Positions 1 to 11,861 of a DNA stretch of 64,000 nucleotides are shown here, in pieces (the stretch's first letter is position 1; every line of letters begins with the position of its first letter). Source of the stretch: Warburgia ugandensis (Eukaryota > Streptophyta > Magnoliopsida > Canellales > Canellaceae); NCBI GenBank assembly GCA_035236585.1, contig CP141139.1, forward strand, positions 53,327,217 to 53,391,216, given 5' to 3'. The translations under genes and the position numbers were made by a program. Under the pieces are notes generated by a model. That model worked only from the letters and a program-made list of their open reading frames with translations, had not been told where the DNA came from and did not search any database.

Positions 1-2150
1 TTCTTCCTTGCCCAGATCCACGCCGGATCTGGGTGTTTTCTGGCTGGGAATCCCAGAGGAAACCCAGACTTGATGGGTTTGCCGACCCATCGAGCTAGAA
101 ACTGCCTAGGTCCCTCCTCTTCCCTTCCCCTTCCCCAGGTTAGATCCAGGTTGGATATGGCATTTCCCGGCTAGAAATCGTTGGTTCCAGAACCAGCTAG
201 CGAAGGAAACCGTCCCAGGGCAGACCTTGACCATGCGCCTGCACACAGGTGCATTCCCAGGTTCAACCGGGACTCACCCAGGCCTTCAGGCGCGTGTGAT
301 GTGGGTTCATGGGTCTTGGTTCGACCATGGTGCACGAGCGCCCCAGGAGCCATGACGCGCACACCAGCACCGAAGATGCAGTTGCGCGATGCTCGCTAGA
401 ACGCGCACCGCAGCGCATAGCTCAGGCATGCGTGTGCACATGAGGCGGTTGCAGTTCGACCAGGACGCACGGGCGTCCTAGGAACCATGACACGCGGGGC
501 TGCACGAACGAATCTAGTTCGTCCGTGATCGTGCAACGCTAAAAATGCAATTTCAGGAGCTGTAGGACTCCAATTGATGATCCGAAAGAACCGTTGTGTC
601 CATAGTAATGACGCGGACCTAATGAGACTATAAAAATTAGGACCTAGCCATTCATCTAGAGATCTAAATAGTGATTTATAAATAGATAGAAAATGATAAG
701 GACTCCTTGTTATCCATTCATATCCAGGATTGTACAAAGGAGACCAAGGTCGGGTTGAGTAATGAAGGTCGCGACTCCAAAAAACATCGATGTAGGTAGT
801 TTTTGCTGCTATGTTTTTATGCATTTCCAACTATATTTGATTTGTGGGTAGTCTGATGCTGCTATGTTTTAATGCATTTTCAAATGTACTTGATTTATAG
901 GTAGTTTGCTACTAATAAAGTTTTCATATGCATTGTCCTGATGACCGTGTTTAGTATGCCTTTTTGAGATATCATATTTGCATAAGGAGTATACAAATGT
1001 TCACTTAGGATCTTGAATGCAATTATTTGCATGAAACTGATTTTATGAATGCATCGCTCACATGGTTTGCAAAGAAAGGCATGAATTACATGATTTCGAT
1101 GATTGAGATTTGGATTCTTTATGCATATGCTTTTTGGGCTATTGAGCCTGGTAGGCACTATGCTAAGTAGGTCGATCGCCGAATGAGGCAACCTACACAG
1201 GGATAGCAAGTAGATCGCCGAAGGAGGCAACCTGCGTAAGGAATAAAACCTTAAGTTTCAAGTGGATAGATCACCGAATGAGGCAGCCTGCGATGGGAAC
1301 AAAACCTCGAGTCCCAAGTGGGCAGATCACTGAAAGAGGCAGCCTGCGGAGGAGCATAGTGGCCCTATGATTTTAGTGTGATTGATTTGCATATAGCATT
1401 AAGAGGGTCGTATATGAGTACTCGTGACCAGTTGGCGTGACGTGTATGATGAGAGACTACTGTGCATGATACTAGCATTTGCTTGAACAATGACTATTTT
1501 AAGAGCTTTATGATTATTATATTTGACTTGTTGGTTTGATGCATTTGATGAGATCTTCGTATCTGGATCTATTGATTTCTATTTCATGATTTTGATCATA
1601 TTATACTAGATTATGAGAAAGGACTCCATGATTGAAATTACATTAAGAAGCTTATGTTTTATGCATAACTATGCATGGTTACACAAAAAGAATCACTGAT
1701 GTTTTACATGAAAAGCTCTTGGAATCCTGCATGTTGCCTACCGTGTTTTCAAAATAGTAATATTAGATCACCTACTGGGTATGAGAAATACTCACCCCAA
1801 TCTATTTTTTTCAGGATAGCTCCACTCACGAGTAGAAGAGGCATCAGGAAATGTTAGTACTGCGATCAAGTAAATAAAGAAGAGACAAGTATAAATGTAA
1901 GTAAACACTCTACCCTTTGGACAGGTATCTGTATTTATTTACAGTTGGGGTGTGAGCTGTGACCGGATAGACCTGGGAAGACATTTATGATTTTTGAAAT
2001 TTTCAAAAGCTACTTTGGTTGTTGTGAAAGCAAATGAGACTCGGGGTTTTCAAAATAAGTTTAAAAGAAAAGATTTTCCACTGCATTACATCGTTTTCAT
2101 AAAAATGGTTTTCAAATAGGGATGCATCCCGCCCTAGAAATTAGATATTG
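1..2150 (+). mobile_element. 3' part of a long LTR, Tekay/Del-like (cut by window start)
   Basis: No protein domain is visible. The first 530 bases are GC-rich, unlike the rest of the window, and hold an imperfect direct repeat (about 318-385 and 453-510). The last 300 bases align by eye with the end of the solo LTR at 44672-49390: both have TGAGACT...TTTAAAAGAAAAGA followed by an A/T-rich tail. A TACTCACCCC motif at about 1790 recurs in the solo LTR at 37225-40896. Long LTRs of this kind are typical of Tekay/Del chromoviruses; that family label is inference. The exact 3' terminus near 2100-2185 is not clear and no TSD was found. Confidence 0.45.
1174..1352 (+). repeat. Four imperfect tandem units, GATCGCCGAATGAGGCAACC type
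   Basis: Units start at about 1174, 1213, 1268 and 1324, so spacing is 39, 55 and 56 bases. Each holds GATCxCxGAAxGAGGCAxCCT followed by GCG-like sequence; units 2 and 3 add AAAACCT and CAAGTGG. It lies inside the LTR segment and is probably an internal LTR repeat. Confidence 0.7.
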
Positions 2151-2153
2151 CAT

Positions 2154-2835
2154 TTAAAAATGCAAGGGAAAACCCAAGTCATCAGAAGTTTTATCCTTAT
2201 GCTCCTTACTATACAGGATGCAATCACCAAAGCATGCATGTATCTTCCCATACTTCAACCCTAAGGCATCCATGGTTTTCTTTGCCTCCCATGTGTACCT
2301 CGCCAATTTATTATCCTTCAGTAGCATCTTACCCACCACTTTCAAGACTTTAGTAAAACCTTGATTTAAACATCCAAATCTTGATTTCTTGTTGTAAAGT
2401 TCTACCATTGCAAAAGCTTGGTATACTTTCAAGACTCATCAGCTTCCTCTATTGTAGTGTGAAATTGTTCAGGGTCATCCTGAAAGCATCTCAAAACATT
2501 GATATAGCTATATTGTCTCCAACACTTCCTACAATGACTTGATCATATCTTCCAGGCCTTGTCGATGGCCTATGCGGAAGTTCTTCTCCATGCCAAATCT
2601 ATGGGTGGTAGCTCTCATAGATTCCATTGAAGCAAAAGTGCTCTCAAAACCCCTATAGTTAATTTTTTCAAGTTTCTACATTTTGAGCATGGACAATGCA
2701 TACAATTATGATCAACAACTATGTTAAATTTGAACTCTATGAAAATTTTTGTTCCCTCATATTCTTTCGATGTTCTTGTCATAGTCTTCCAAGCATATTT
2801 GTCGATTATCACAAGAAATTGAAGCAAATTTGGTT
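2154..2835 (-). pseudogene. CACTA (En/Spm) TNP2 transposase fragment
   Basis: Reading on the minus strand, an N-terminal part (2827-2615) contains a SKEYEGTKIFIEF-like stretch and a CPCSKCRN cysteine cluster, as in the transposase-associated domain at the start of plant TNP2 proteins. After a gap with stops and frameshifts, a second part (2432-2154) contains MVELYNKKSRFG and GKIHACFGDCILY, matching the region ahead of the TNP2 catalytic domain, where the usual motif is KIHACxNDCILYR. The frame is lost about 2185, just where the usual CPxCG motif should begin, so the catalytic core is absent. A functional TNP2 would bind terminal repeats and catalyse cut-and-paste transposition; this copy cannot. 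The repeat array at 4061-4615, upstream on this strand, could be the element's 5' subterminal region. Confidence 0.75.
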
Positions 2836-3560
2836 AGAGACATATTAGACATGAAAAGATTAGGTTAGGCATTTTACCAAACATTAAATAGACAAGAATT
2901 AGAAGTATTTAAAATAACTACATTTCATGAAAATTTTCAATTAACAATTAAAAAAAGAAAAATATGACAGACACATTCACGAATGAAATTAAATTTCAAA
3001 AGAAAAATTTCTAAACCACAATCTTGTAAAAATTCTTCAAATATATATGCATAATACATATGAGACAAAGAAAGAGATACTAACCAACACTAAAAATTTG
3101 ACATTGAACTCGAATTTATGAATGAAGTTAGAATTCATAGGTAGGATCTGGTTAAGAGTAAGGAAATAGAAATATGGTTTAGTTTTTGTGCATAGATAAT
3201 AAACTCAGAGCGAAAAGACAGTGAAAATTGACAAAATAATTCTTAAAACAAACATACAATTTGAAGTCGTTTGCATAAAAATAACTTTAAAAGTGTGGAC
3301 GACTTTAATTCTTTTTAACTTTTCACATTATATATATATATATTTTTACTTTTTCTTACGTTACCATACCTTACATAAATACACAAGGAAACTGATTTTA
3401 CAAAATAATACATATACATAAATAAACACGTCAAAAAGGAAATCAAATTATTTTTTTATTACATCCAATGTTACATATTATTAGATCTTATTAATATAAG
3501 ATCAAAAAGCGAATCTACTCTTTTTCATCAAAATCTAGCCTAATATTTAGGTGACACCTA
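2836..3560. other. AT-rich stretch without recognisable gene
   Basis: Only short chance reading frames are present, including one of 66 codons at 3221-3421 over an (AT)n-like run. If the CACTA reading of the neighbours is right, this would be its 5' untranslated region or first intron, but nothing in the bases proves it. Confidence 0.4.
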
Positions 3561-3563
3561 TTC

Positions 3564-3567
<4 letters not shown>

Positions 3568-3623
<56 letters not shown>

Positions 3624-3630
3624 GTGAGTG
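3568..3630. repeat. (GA)n microsatellite with short GTGA tail
   Basis: About 26 GA units without interruption to 3620, then TGAGTGAGTG. Confidence 0.98.
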
Positions 3631-3640
3631 CTTCAAATTT

Positions 3641-4060
3641 TTTGCCAAAAGTTGATAGTATAGCCACGACTCTTCATCAGACCCTAATTTTGGGTGAGAA
3701 CAATAAATCATAATGTTCTCTCTTTCTTCAATAGTGGGGCTTGGAGAGAGAAGCAGTTGTCATTTTTAATAAATGATATGATTTTTGCGAAATCAGGACG
3801 ATCTCACAGACTTCTTAAGCCCATCATATGTAGTGAGATAACCCAAATGATCTACAACATGAAAAAACATAGATTTAGTAACAAGAAAGCAATTTGTGAT
3901 CTAAAAGAAGTTATGGTTAACTTACAGTTTTTTCATGACAAAAATAGTCAAAATATAAAAATAGAAAGCAAGAAGGGGAAAAGTGAGAAGCATAAGGACT
4001 AAAGAGCAAGCTGTCATGCCACCCATGAGAAGAAGAGAATACAGGAAAAAAATGAGATGT
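3641..4060. other. Region with an unrecognised 102-codon frame
   Basis: A frame at 3694-4002 (+) begins with ATG and ends in a lysine-rich tail. I recognise no motif in it, and its composition fits a chance frame in AT-rich DNA. It lies between the (GA)n tract and the ACTTTAAAAGT array. Confidence 0.2.
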
Positions 4061-4615
4061 TGATGACTATTTATAAATGAACAAGCACATTTAAAGTTGT
4101 TTCAATAAAGTGACTTTAAATGAGACTGACTTTTAAAGTTGCTCCCATTTAAGCGACTTCAAAAGTTATTGACATTTGATGTCACTTTGAGTCAAAACAA
4201 CTTTAAAAGTCCATTCCCACTTAATATTTATCATCTCGCCAAATTTAATGTCATACATTTAAAGTCATTTACTTCTAAACAATAGCTTAATTTAATATTC
4301 CCGCCAAATTCATTGTGATACTTTTGAAGTCACGTTAAATGACTTCAAAAGTTACAGACTTTTAAAGTTGTTTATACTTAAATGACTTCAAAATTTATAG
4401 ACTTTTAAAGTCATTTAGACATAAATGACTTTAAAAGTTATCAACTTTTCAAGTCATTTAATATGAAATTGCTTTAAAGGTGCTTCCCGTGAAAAATTCC
4501 TTATTCGTGCCAGTTTTTTAAAGTTATTTACAGTTAAATGACTTCTTAAGTCTATATATTTAAAGTCGTTTATTTTGAACCGACTTGTAAAATATTTATG
4601 AAGTCGGCAGTCAAA
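4061..4615. repeat. Array of ACTTTAAAAGT-type short repeats (CACTA subterminal-like)
   Basis: The near-palindromic core GACTTTAAAAGT(T/C), or its variant ACTTCAAAAGT, recurs many times at spacings of roughly 20-40 bases, linked by TCATTTA or AAATGAC. Many short copies in both senses near a terminus are characteristic of CACTA elements, where the TNP1/TNPA-type protein binds. The array sits upstream of the minus-strand TNP2 fragment, where a 5' subterminal region would be. No terminal CACTA motif or 3-bp TSD was found. Confidence 0.6.
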
Positions 4616-5859
4616 TAAGCAACTTCTTTATGCTAACCTTTAAACCCTCGTGGGTAGTATCCTTGCTTTTTTAGATTAGGTTTTTGAATGAACTTGTACT
4701 GATTCCCTATTGTACTGTGCAATTATTTGTTTCATTTTAAATAGGTTGTAATAATATAGGCCAAGCGTGGGGTATGGTGGCCCACACTTAATCTTCATTG
4801 GAAACCCCACTATAAGCTTCTCTCACTCTCTTTTATTTTCTTAGTGTAGTTGCATTTATTGTAGTTTGGATACTAGTTGGTAGTATAATTCATATAGATT
4901 AGGGTCATTCATTATACTTGTTGCATTTTATTTAAGTTTGCTACATTGATTGCACCTATTTAACAAAGGTTATTTTGTTAAATAGCATATAAGTAGGCAT
5001 TAGTTTCCCTTTTCTTGTCATGCATTGCATTTTTCTTGCTTTATGGTGGATAGAATGCATATATCATAAGGGCCACATAGGAACCCTCATAAGATACGAT
5101 TAAATTTCATCACCAGATCCTTGGCCCACCAAGGTAATCAAATCAATTCCTTGTATGTTCATGATCCTAACTCTTAAAAGCTCAATTTAAAATCATGTAG
5201 CAAGAGACTTAGGGTTTTGAGCTCATAAGAACCTTTTTAGAGGAGATCTATTGTCACTCTAGTGGTTTTTGAGCATTATGGTGATAGTGGGTATCCATCA
5301 TCCAAGTGATTTTTCCACACCTTTCATTGATGGTTGTCGGTGTCTAAATGCCTTTTTCCATGATAATTGTATTAACCATTTTTAGCAAGACCTAACTAGT
5401 AAGCAATAGTCAAGCCTAGATAAAAGGGGGAGCTGTTCAGATCTATGTCTAAAGGCTACCACCTTATGCATTATCAAAGATTATCAAAATAGCTCAATAG
5501 TGAAACATTAGGATTTATTGTGGATCATATAGAGTTAGGAGTCACATTTAGAGTTAGAATGCACCATTTAGATAGGTTTTCATCTTAGTGCATGCAAGGT
5601 CATCAATCTTAGAACATTGAGTACCATTAGATCCTAAGCTTGAATGTAGCCATAGTCAAGGGGTAAGAAATTAAGTTCTTAACCCCATGGTAGACCCACT
5701 AGTAGTAGTTGAGCACGAGGTCATCGGAGATTTTTATGAGCCACTTTGGTTAAATACCCATCATGCATCACCTTACCACCCACCAATGCATACCACTTTT
5801 GAACTTAAACCTAGATTTTTACATTTACTCTTAATATTTTATAGTCGAGAGAGAGGGGA

Positions 5860-6600
5860 TTGATACCTACATATCAAGGAACTCCTTAGTATGTGTGATA
5901 CATTCAAATTCTAAAATGTCTTGAATGATTCTATTAGACTTAGGTTATTTCCCTTCTCATTGAAAGATAAGGCCAAGTCATGGCTGAATTCTTTAGAGGT
6001 CAATTCCATTGCCATGTAGGACCAGTTGTCCAAAAGGTTTCTGAACAAATTATTCCTTAACCCATAAGACTAGTGCCCTTTATAGGGACATTATTAATTT
6101 TCAGTAATGTGATGATGAACAACATTATGAATGTTGTCCTCACCATGGATTTGAAAAATGGCAGCATTTTTAATACTTCTACGAGGCACTTACACCTCAA
6201 AATAGACAGATGGTATATGCAGTTAGTGGGGGGAACCTCGTGTTGAAAAATGAAATAGAGGCCTAGGAATTTTTTCAAACCTTAGCTAATAATTCCTAGA
6301 AATGAGATTATTCCAATAGGAGAGAGAGAAATACCTAGTCTCCAAAGAAAGAGGGCTTGTGTGAAATAGGAGTGACCTTAGATATGTCATATAAGCTCAA
6401 CTCCTTATATGGAGGAATGGACAAGGTGGAAAATATGTTCCAAATAATGATTGCCAAACTAGATGCTATAATGGCTGCTAATGCATCCACTAAACATGGG
6501 AGGTTTGTGCTATTTGTTATAGCTCAACACATTTAACATCAACTTGTCCATCAAATAGAGTATGCACAGAATATCTTTTAGAATAGGTGAATGCATATTA
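5860..6600 (+). pseudogene. Athila-type gag remnant (element C)
   Basis: Frames with stops encode an MCDTFK segment, then the hallmark RLRLFPFSLKDKAKSWLN of the retrotransposon gag domain at about 5930-5985, then CPHHGFEKW and LTPQNRQMV at about 6135-6215. The piece between appears to have lost some codons. Downstream at about 6506-6550 is a CCHC zinc knuckle, Cys-x2-Cys-x4-His-x4-Cys, followed by an NPSNNPYFKTYNP-like stretch usual in Athila gag. Gag would form the virus-like particle and bind element RNA. Several in-frame stops make it non-functional. Confidence 0.85.
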
Positions 6601-7269
6601 CAACCCTAGCAATAATCCTTATTTTAAGACCTATAATCCAGCATGGGCTAGGCACTCATTTATGGAGAAAACTTTAAAACATAAGGATGAAACTAGATAA
6701 GCCATTAATGAGAGTAAGCAGAGTAAAATGTTAATTCTCAAGCTATTGCTGAATTAGAAATGCAAATGAATCAATTTTCAGATGCTTTGTATGAGAGAGG
6801 AAAGAGTTAGCTTCCTAGTCAACCCATCCGAAACCCTAAGGGCCATTTTGAATCATGGTCAAGTTTACATAACCAAAGATCCCATGAGTAAGCAAAGTCT
6901 ATCACTACCCTTAGGAGTGGCTGTGAGGTTGATAACAAAGTAGGGCAGACTAAGGAAACTATAGAGGAGAATGAACCAGCAAAGACACAGGAGAAAGAGA
7001 AAAGATAGAAATCTTCCACTCTATCTGAGCCTATAGTAAATGCACCTTATGCCCTAAAGCCCCATTTCCTCAGCTACTAAAGAAGGCTAAGAAAGGAACC
7101 AATTTTCAAGAGATAATGGATGTGTTCAAGCATGTGCAAATTGATATCTCATTACTCAATGCAATTAAAGACATTTATGCTTATGTCAAGTTTCTCAGAG
7201 AGCTCTACACACAAAGCACAAGCTTAATGTACAAAACAAAGCCTTCCTCACTGAGTATGTGAGCTCTTT

Positions 7270-7720
7270 AATCTAGCACTAGACCCCTCCTCAGTTTGGA
7301 GATCCATGTTGTCCTACCATCTCCTTGTGTTATTGGAAACCATGTCATTGATAAGGCATTATTAGATTTAGGGGTTAGTGTTAACCAATTGCAATTTTTT
7401 GTTTATGAGCAACTAGGGCTTGGTGACCTTAAGCAAATACCAACTTGTAGTTAGCAAATAGATTGGTCAAGATTCCATGTGGTGTGGTTGAGGATGTTTT
7501 AATACAAGTGGACCAATTTTACTTTCATAAAGATTTTATTGTCCTGGATACCCAGCCCATGTCGAATCTTGATAGTTAAATCTTGGTCATTCTTAGATAA
7601 CCATTTTTGGAAACATCCAACACCATCATCAATTGTAGAAATGGTGTGATAAAGTTATCTTTTGGCAATATAAAAGTCAAGCTCAATGTTTTTAGTACCA
7701 ATCATCAGCATCTAGACTTA
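7270..7720 (+). pseudogene. Retroviral-type aspartic protease remnant (element C)
   Basis: A frame at about 7330-7430 reads ALLDLGVSVNQL...VYEQLGLGDLKQ. It corresponds to the protease active-site region of Athila-type pol, where the usual motif is DLGASVNLLP. Further on are the remnants of an IINCRNG segment and KLSFGN, the usual protease end. Stops and frameshifts separate the pieces. The protease would cleave Gag-Pol. Confidence 0.75.
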
Positions 7721-7914
7721 GATGACTCCAATGTAGTCAATTTAATTAAAGGCCTACTTTAAGATGCTAATATGCCATAGTCTATCCTAGACCCACTCGA
7801 GGCATGTCTAGCACACTCTAACTTTGATTTCAATGTAGACTAGTCCATGGATGAGGTAAATAGTCTTTTGGATCCTACACCTATAACTAACGAGGTCACA
7901 TGACCATCAACAGA

Positions 7915-8380
7915 GTGTTTGTATAGATTACCAAAAATTGAACTCGATCACTAGGAAAGACCATTTTCCTCTTCCATTTATTGACCAAATGCCAGAAAGG
8001 TTAGGAGGCTATAATTATTATTGCTTTCTTGATGGCTACCTCAGCTATAACCAAATGCCTGTAGCACCTGAGGACAAGGAGAAGACTACCTTCACTAACC
8101 CTTTTGGGACCATCGCCTACAGTCGTATGCCTTTTTAACTTTGTAATGCTCTAGATACTTTTCAAAGGTGTATGTTAACCATATTTTTAAATATGGTGGA
8201 GAGGTTTTTAGAAGTGTTTATGGATGATTTTTTAGTGTTTGGTTCTTCATTTGATGAATGCTAGAACCATTTAAAACTTGTCCTTGCTAGGTTTTAGGAA
8301 AAGAAATTAGTGTTAAACTTGGAGAAATGTCATTTCATTGTACAAAATGGCATTGTTTTAGGTCACATTATATCACACCT
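7915..8380 (+). pseudogene. Reverse transcriptase fragment, cut inside the palm (element C)
   Basis: One readable stretch (7938-8138) contains SITRKDHFPLPFIDQM and the F-L-D-G palm segment, followed after a stop by CNALDTFQRCM and the catalytic FMDDFLVFG at about 8215-8245. The sequence then reads GIVLGHII and stops matching at about 8376-8388, where it joins 3' non-coding sequence. RNase H and integrase are missing. The N-terminal fingers region before VCIDYQKLN is also missing. Confidence 0.88.
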
Positions 8381-8383
8381 ATT

Positions 8384-8752
8384 ATTTTGATAACCCTTAT
8401 CTAAGCCTATGTTTCATCTTAATAGAAGTCCTAACCTAATCGTAGGAGAATTATAGCTTGGATATGGTTATGAATAAGTAGGTAATTTGGTATAGTGAAA
8501 CATTCTTAGTATTTGATACCCTTTCATGAGATGATTGCCATCTTTCTAAGTTATCATTCTTTTATATGAAATATGGGATATTTTTTAACTTGATGAACAA
8601 TATTCTTTTCTCATATTAATGAGAGATTTTCACCTTTTTGAGCCACTTCTTTCTGATTGTCATGCATATGTTGTGAGAATTGAAGTCAAAACATACATTT
8701 GGATGGTAATTTAGGTTATATTTAACTTCAAAACTATAATTGTATATTAGTT

Positions 8753-8815
<63 letters not shown>

Positions 8816-9065
8816 TCTAAGGTTTAATGAAACAATGAGATATCTTTAGCATAATGGTAGGATTTTAAACCATTTTGTTTATCTTTATTAGCAAGCTAAA
8901 GTTAAGAATTTAATATAAGTTGGAGGTAACCTAAGGGGTTTAAGGGTTTGTTGTATATGCTAAGTGTAATTGTGAGTGCCTATGAAAGCAACACTTTATA
9001 TTAATTTTTGTAGAATGATCTTTCATATATTTTGTTTGGGACTAACAAAATGCTAATTGGGGGTG
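8384..9065 (+). other. 3' non-coding region of element C
   Basis: It aligns by eye with 31410-32137 of element A (TTTTGATAACCC...CTAAGCCTA, then TTTCATC), so it belongs to the non-coding stretch ahead of the 3' LTR. It ends with the polypurine-like run AATTGGGGG immediately before the LTR. Confidence 0.8.
8755..8813. repeat. (CA)n microsatellite
   Basis: About 29 uninterrupted CA units inside the 3' non-coding region of element C; the equivalent place in element A (about 31765) has only a short CACACAC-like trace. Confidence 0.98.
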
Positions 9066-11861
9066 TGATATGTGTCAAATTTTGTATAAAAATCACCCAA
9101 TTAGTTTTCCATGTGTTATAACTTATAGTGTTCGATTAGGGTTTTTGGCCTAAAATTATAACATATGCATTTCTAACCTAATAAATCATTTCTAACCTAA
9201 TAAATCAAATATTTGCTAATTTGTAGGTTCAAAGGATAATCTGAGTTAATTAGCATTTTTTATCTTTTGTAGGAAGTGAAATAGTGATCCAACAGTCGAG
9301 ACCAATCATGATGAAAATAGAAGATCAAAATCAAAAGATTAAGTCAAGGCCTAAATTTCATTAATCCAAAGTGAGCTCAAGGATCAAGATTGCCTCAAGG
9401 CAAGCAAAGGATGGCATTGGAGAAGAGCTAAAAGTACTTAAAGTGGACCCATGGACAAACCATGAGAAGTCCACTATGTTTTGCATAGGGATTCACTCAA
9501 GTCACCTAAGCCATATAATCCATGAAAAAGGCAACAAGCTAAGGACCCTAACCAGCCATCAAAGACAAGGGAGTTGAGCCACCAATCCAAGCCAAAAGAG
9601 CGCCTAAATCCAGCCATGAAGCCAAGCTAGATGAACTCTAAAATCAAGCCACATGAGCCAAACTACATAGAGGGTCATGATTGGAGGAGAATCTAAAGCA
9701 AATATTCATGGGGTTTTTAATAGGATAATGAGAAGATATTTGGGTAAAAATTAATGGGCAAGCATGCATGTGGACCAATAGGAAGTACCCACCTTTATTT
9801 TTTCTTTTTTCATCTTTTTTTCACTTTTTTTTCTCTCACCACCTCACCCTAAAGCCAACCACAAATTTTCACTTAAGGGGAAAGGTCTTCCACCTAAGAT
9901 TCCCACCTTCCCATCTCTATCCTAGATCTACCCAATCACCTCATTCCCTTTCTTTCTCCTTGTCTTACCATATCTCTTCATCTATATCTTTCTTTACACT
10001 TTTCATAACTGTTCTAGGTGAAATGCAATGGTCGAAGGGAGCCCCATGCCTCATTTCTACTATGTAGGAGCTCCATTCCAATCCATCTTATCCTATCACT
10101 CCACCTCATCCTTCCCTATTTGCTTCCTTTTCTTTCTTTCCTAATCTTCCCATCCATATCTCCTTTTAATTCCCATCACTTTTATTCATTTTTTTCAGGG
10201 AATTAACATCAAATTTAAAGAGGAAAGGAGCTCCACACATGACTCCTACAAAATTAGAACTCCTCTCTCTCTCACATCATCCACTTTATCCCACCTTATT
10301 CCCCTTTTAAGTCCCTCATTAGTTATCCTTGGTTAACCATTCTCTACATGCCACGTCACCTCTTCCCTAGGGCTCCCTTTAGATAGAAGCCACCACATAT
10401 ATAAAGCAAAGGGAGGGTTTCCACTTTTCTTTTTTTAACCTTTGGAGAAGGGGAGAATGCCCCCACCAAGGAAGGAGGCATCTCCACCCTTTCCTCCTTT
10501 CCAATCCAACCAACCACTTCCCCTCATTGGCAGCCATCTTTCCCCAAGCAATCCACACCTCCTTCTCTCGCTTTGATCTCTCTTTGATAGTCTTCAAGCT
10601 CAAGTTGGTCTTCTTCCTTGGTTATATGTTCATTGTCCATTGTTGCTCTTTTTTGTTCTTTGATTCCATGCTTTAGTTGTTGCCTTGATTGCTTTGATTT
10701 ATTTGATTATTTTCCTTTAGTTTAGTTTCATAGATCCTTGAATCTAAGGACTATAACTCTCTTATAGTGATAGGCAAGAGAGTGTATCTATTACATCAAG
10801 TTCATTTGTTTTGAATCTCCTTAAATTCTTGTTCATCTCGTGCTTTCTTTTCCTCTTTCGTCTTCCTTAAATCTCTGTTGGGTTACATGCATGCTTAGGT
10901 TTTAATAGTTAGAGGCATGAAGTTTTGATTGTCTTTTGGAGCAAAGAAGGGTGTGCACCATCCATGAAGTGTGTGAACCATACATGTACTTGAATTACCT
11001 TTAATAAAGAGTCAAGTTGATTCAAGATTGAGGTCTCCTTTCTATGAATGTTTATGTGATTTAAATCTTATGGTCCATAGTTGTTTCATTTGTTTTTAAT
11101 TTGGTTTTTCATAGCTGTTACAATATGTCTTTCCATGTTAGAATCCTTATGTTCCATTATAGGGTAATTACATGTGCATCACATTCTAGAGCCATGAGCA
11201 CATCCCATGGCTCATGCACATGGTCTTGAATGTTGTTTCATTAGACTAATTGCTATTTCATTCTTATCTTAGATTATGTTTCATTGATGCTTTGTGATAT
11301 TCATAGATCCATGCACTTTATTCTAGATATCACATTCATTTTAGATTATTTTTACACTTAGGAACTACACACACCATTATAGATTAGTTTCATACACTTC
11401 ATGGTATGTTAGTTTGTATTGTTTGAGGTCAAAATTCACGCACACACTTCATTATAGTTTTTCATATTAGTTTAGGTTATGTTTAGGTTCAGTTGATCAT
11501 TGTCTAAGTGTATTTTCATCCTAGAATAGTTTTAGGAAGCTTCTATTTTTAGTTATTAAAAAAATTTCTATTTATGGTTTTAGGAAAGTGTTATTTTTAG
11601 AAACTGTATTTTAAGAAAGTTTTTAAATGTATGATTGTTTACCTGTAGCACATATTCCTTATTTTTAATTTATATCATGTTTTCACGTTAATTCATTCCT
11701 TAGTTTAGGCTATAACTTATTCTCTTTGGCTAGGCTAAGTAGTCTAAGTAAGGATCCAAACTAATTGCACAGATCATTTCATTCCTCATGGGATCGACTT
11801 TGCCTGCGTGAAAATACTGCAATTGATTCATGTTCTTACGAGATTATTTAAAACAACAACA
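9066..11861 (+). repeat. 3' LTR of element C
   Basis: Starts TGATATGTGTC after the polypurine tract and ends ...AACAACA, the same end as the LTR of element D (19644). The internal order matches the LTRs of A and D: a glutamine-tRNA-unlike AAGCCA-rich part, a C/T-rich part near 9780-10600, an AGGAAAGT-rich part, then GGGATCGACTTTGCCTGCGTG close to the end. Open frames here (for example 9768-10067) are low-complexity and not genes. The next five bases are TGCAA; the matching left copy is lost. Confidence 0.88.

Larger units (their letters stand above)
4640..11861 (+). mobile_element. Element C: Athila-type Ty3/gypsy remnant (5' LTR missing)
   Basis: Order: leader (4640-5850), gag, protease, part of RT, 3' non-coding region, 3' LTR (9066-11861). 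The leader aligns with that of element A from about 27640, including a shared GGCCCACACTTxATCTTCAT. There is no 5' LTR or primer-binding site: the left side abuts the ACTTTAAAAGT array. Pol is cut inside RT and joined to the 3' non-coding region at about 8380. The right end lies in the 3' LTR of element G, so C is younger than G. Confidence 0.85.

Noticed and set aside
171..830. Open frames of 63-144 codons on both strands in the GC-rich start
   Set aside because: They overlap each other on both strands, lack any motif, and lie inside an LTR; GC-rich sequence has few chance stops.
1150..1352. CRISPR-like array
   Set aside because: Units are imperfect, spacing is irregular, spacers are themselves related and the context is a plant LTR.
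9768..10206. Overlapping frames of 62-99 codons rich in Phe, Ser and Pro
   Set aside because: Pyrimidine-rich part of LTR C; equivalents exist in the other LTRs with different frames.
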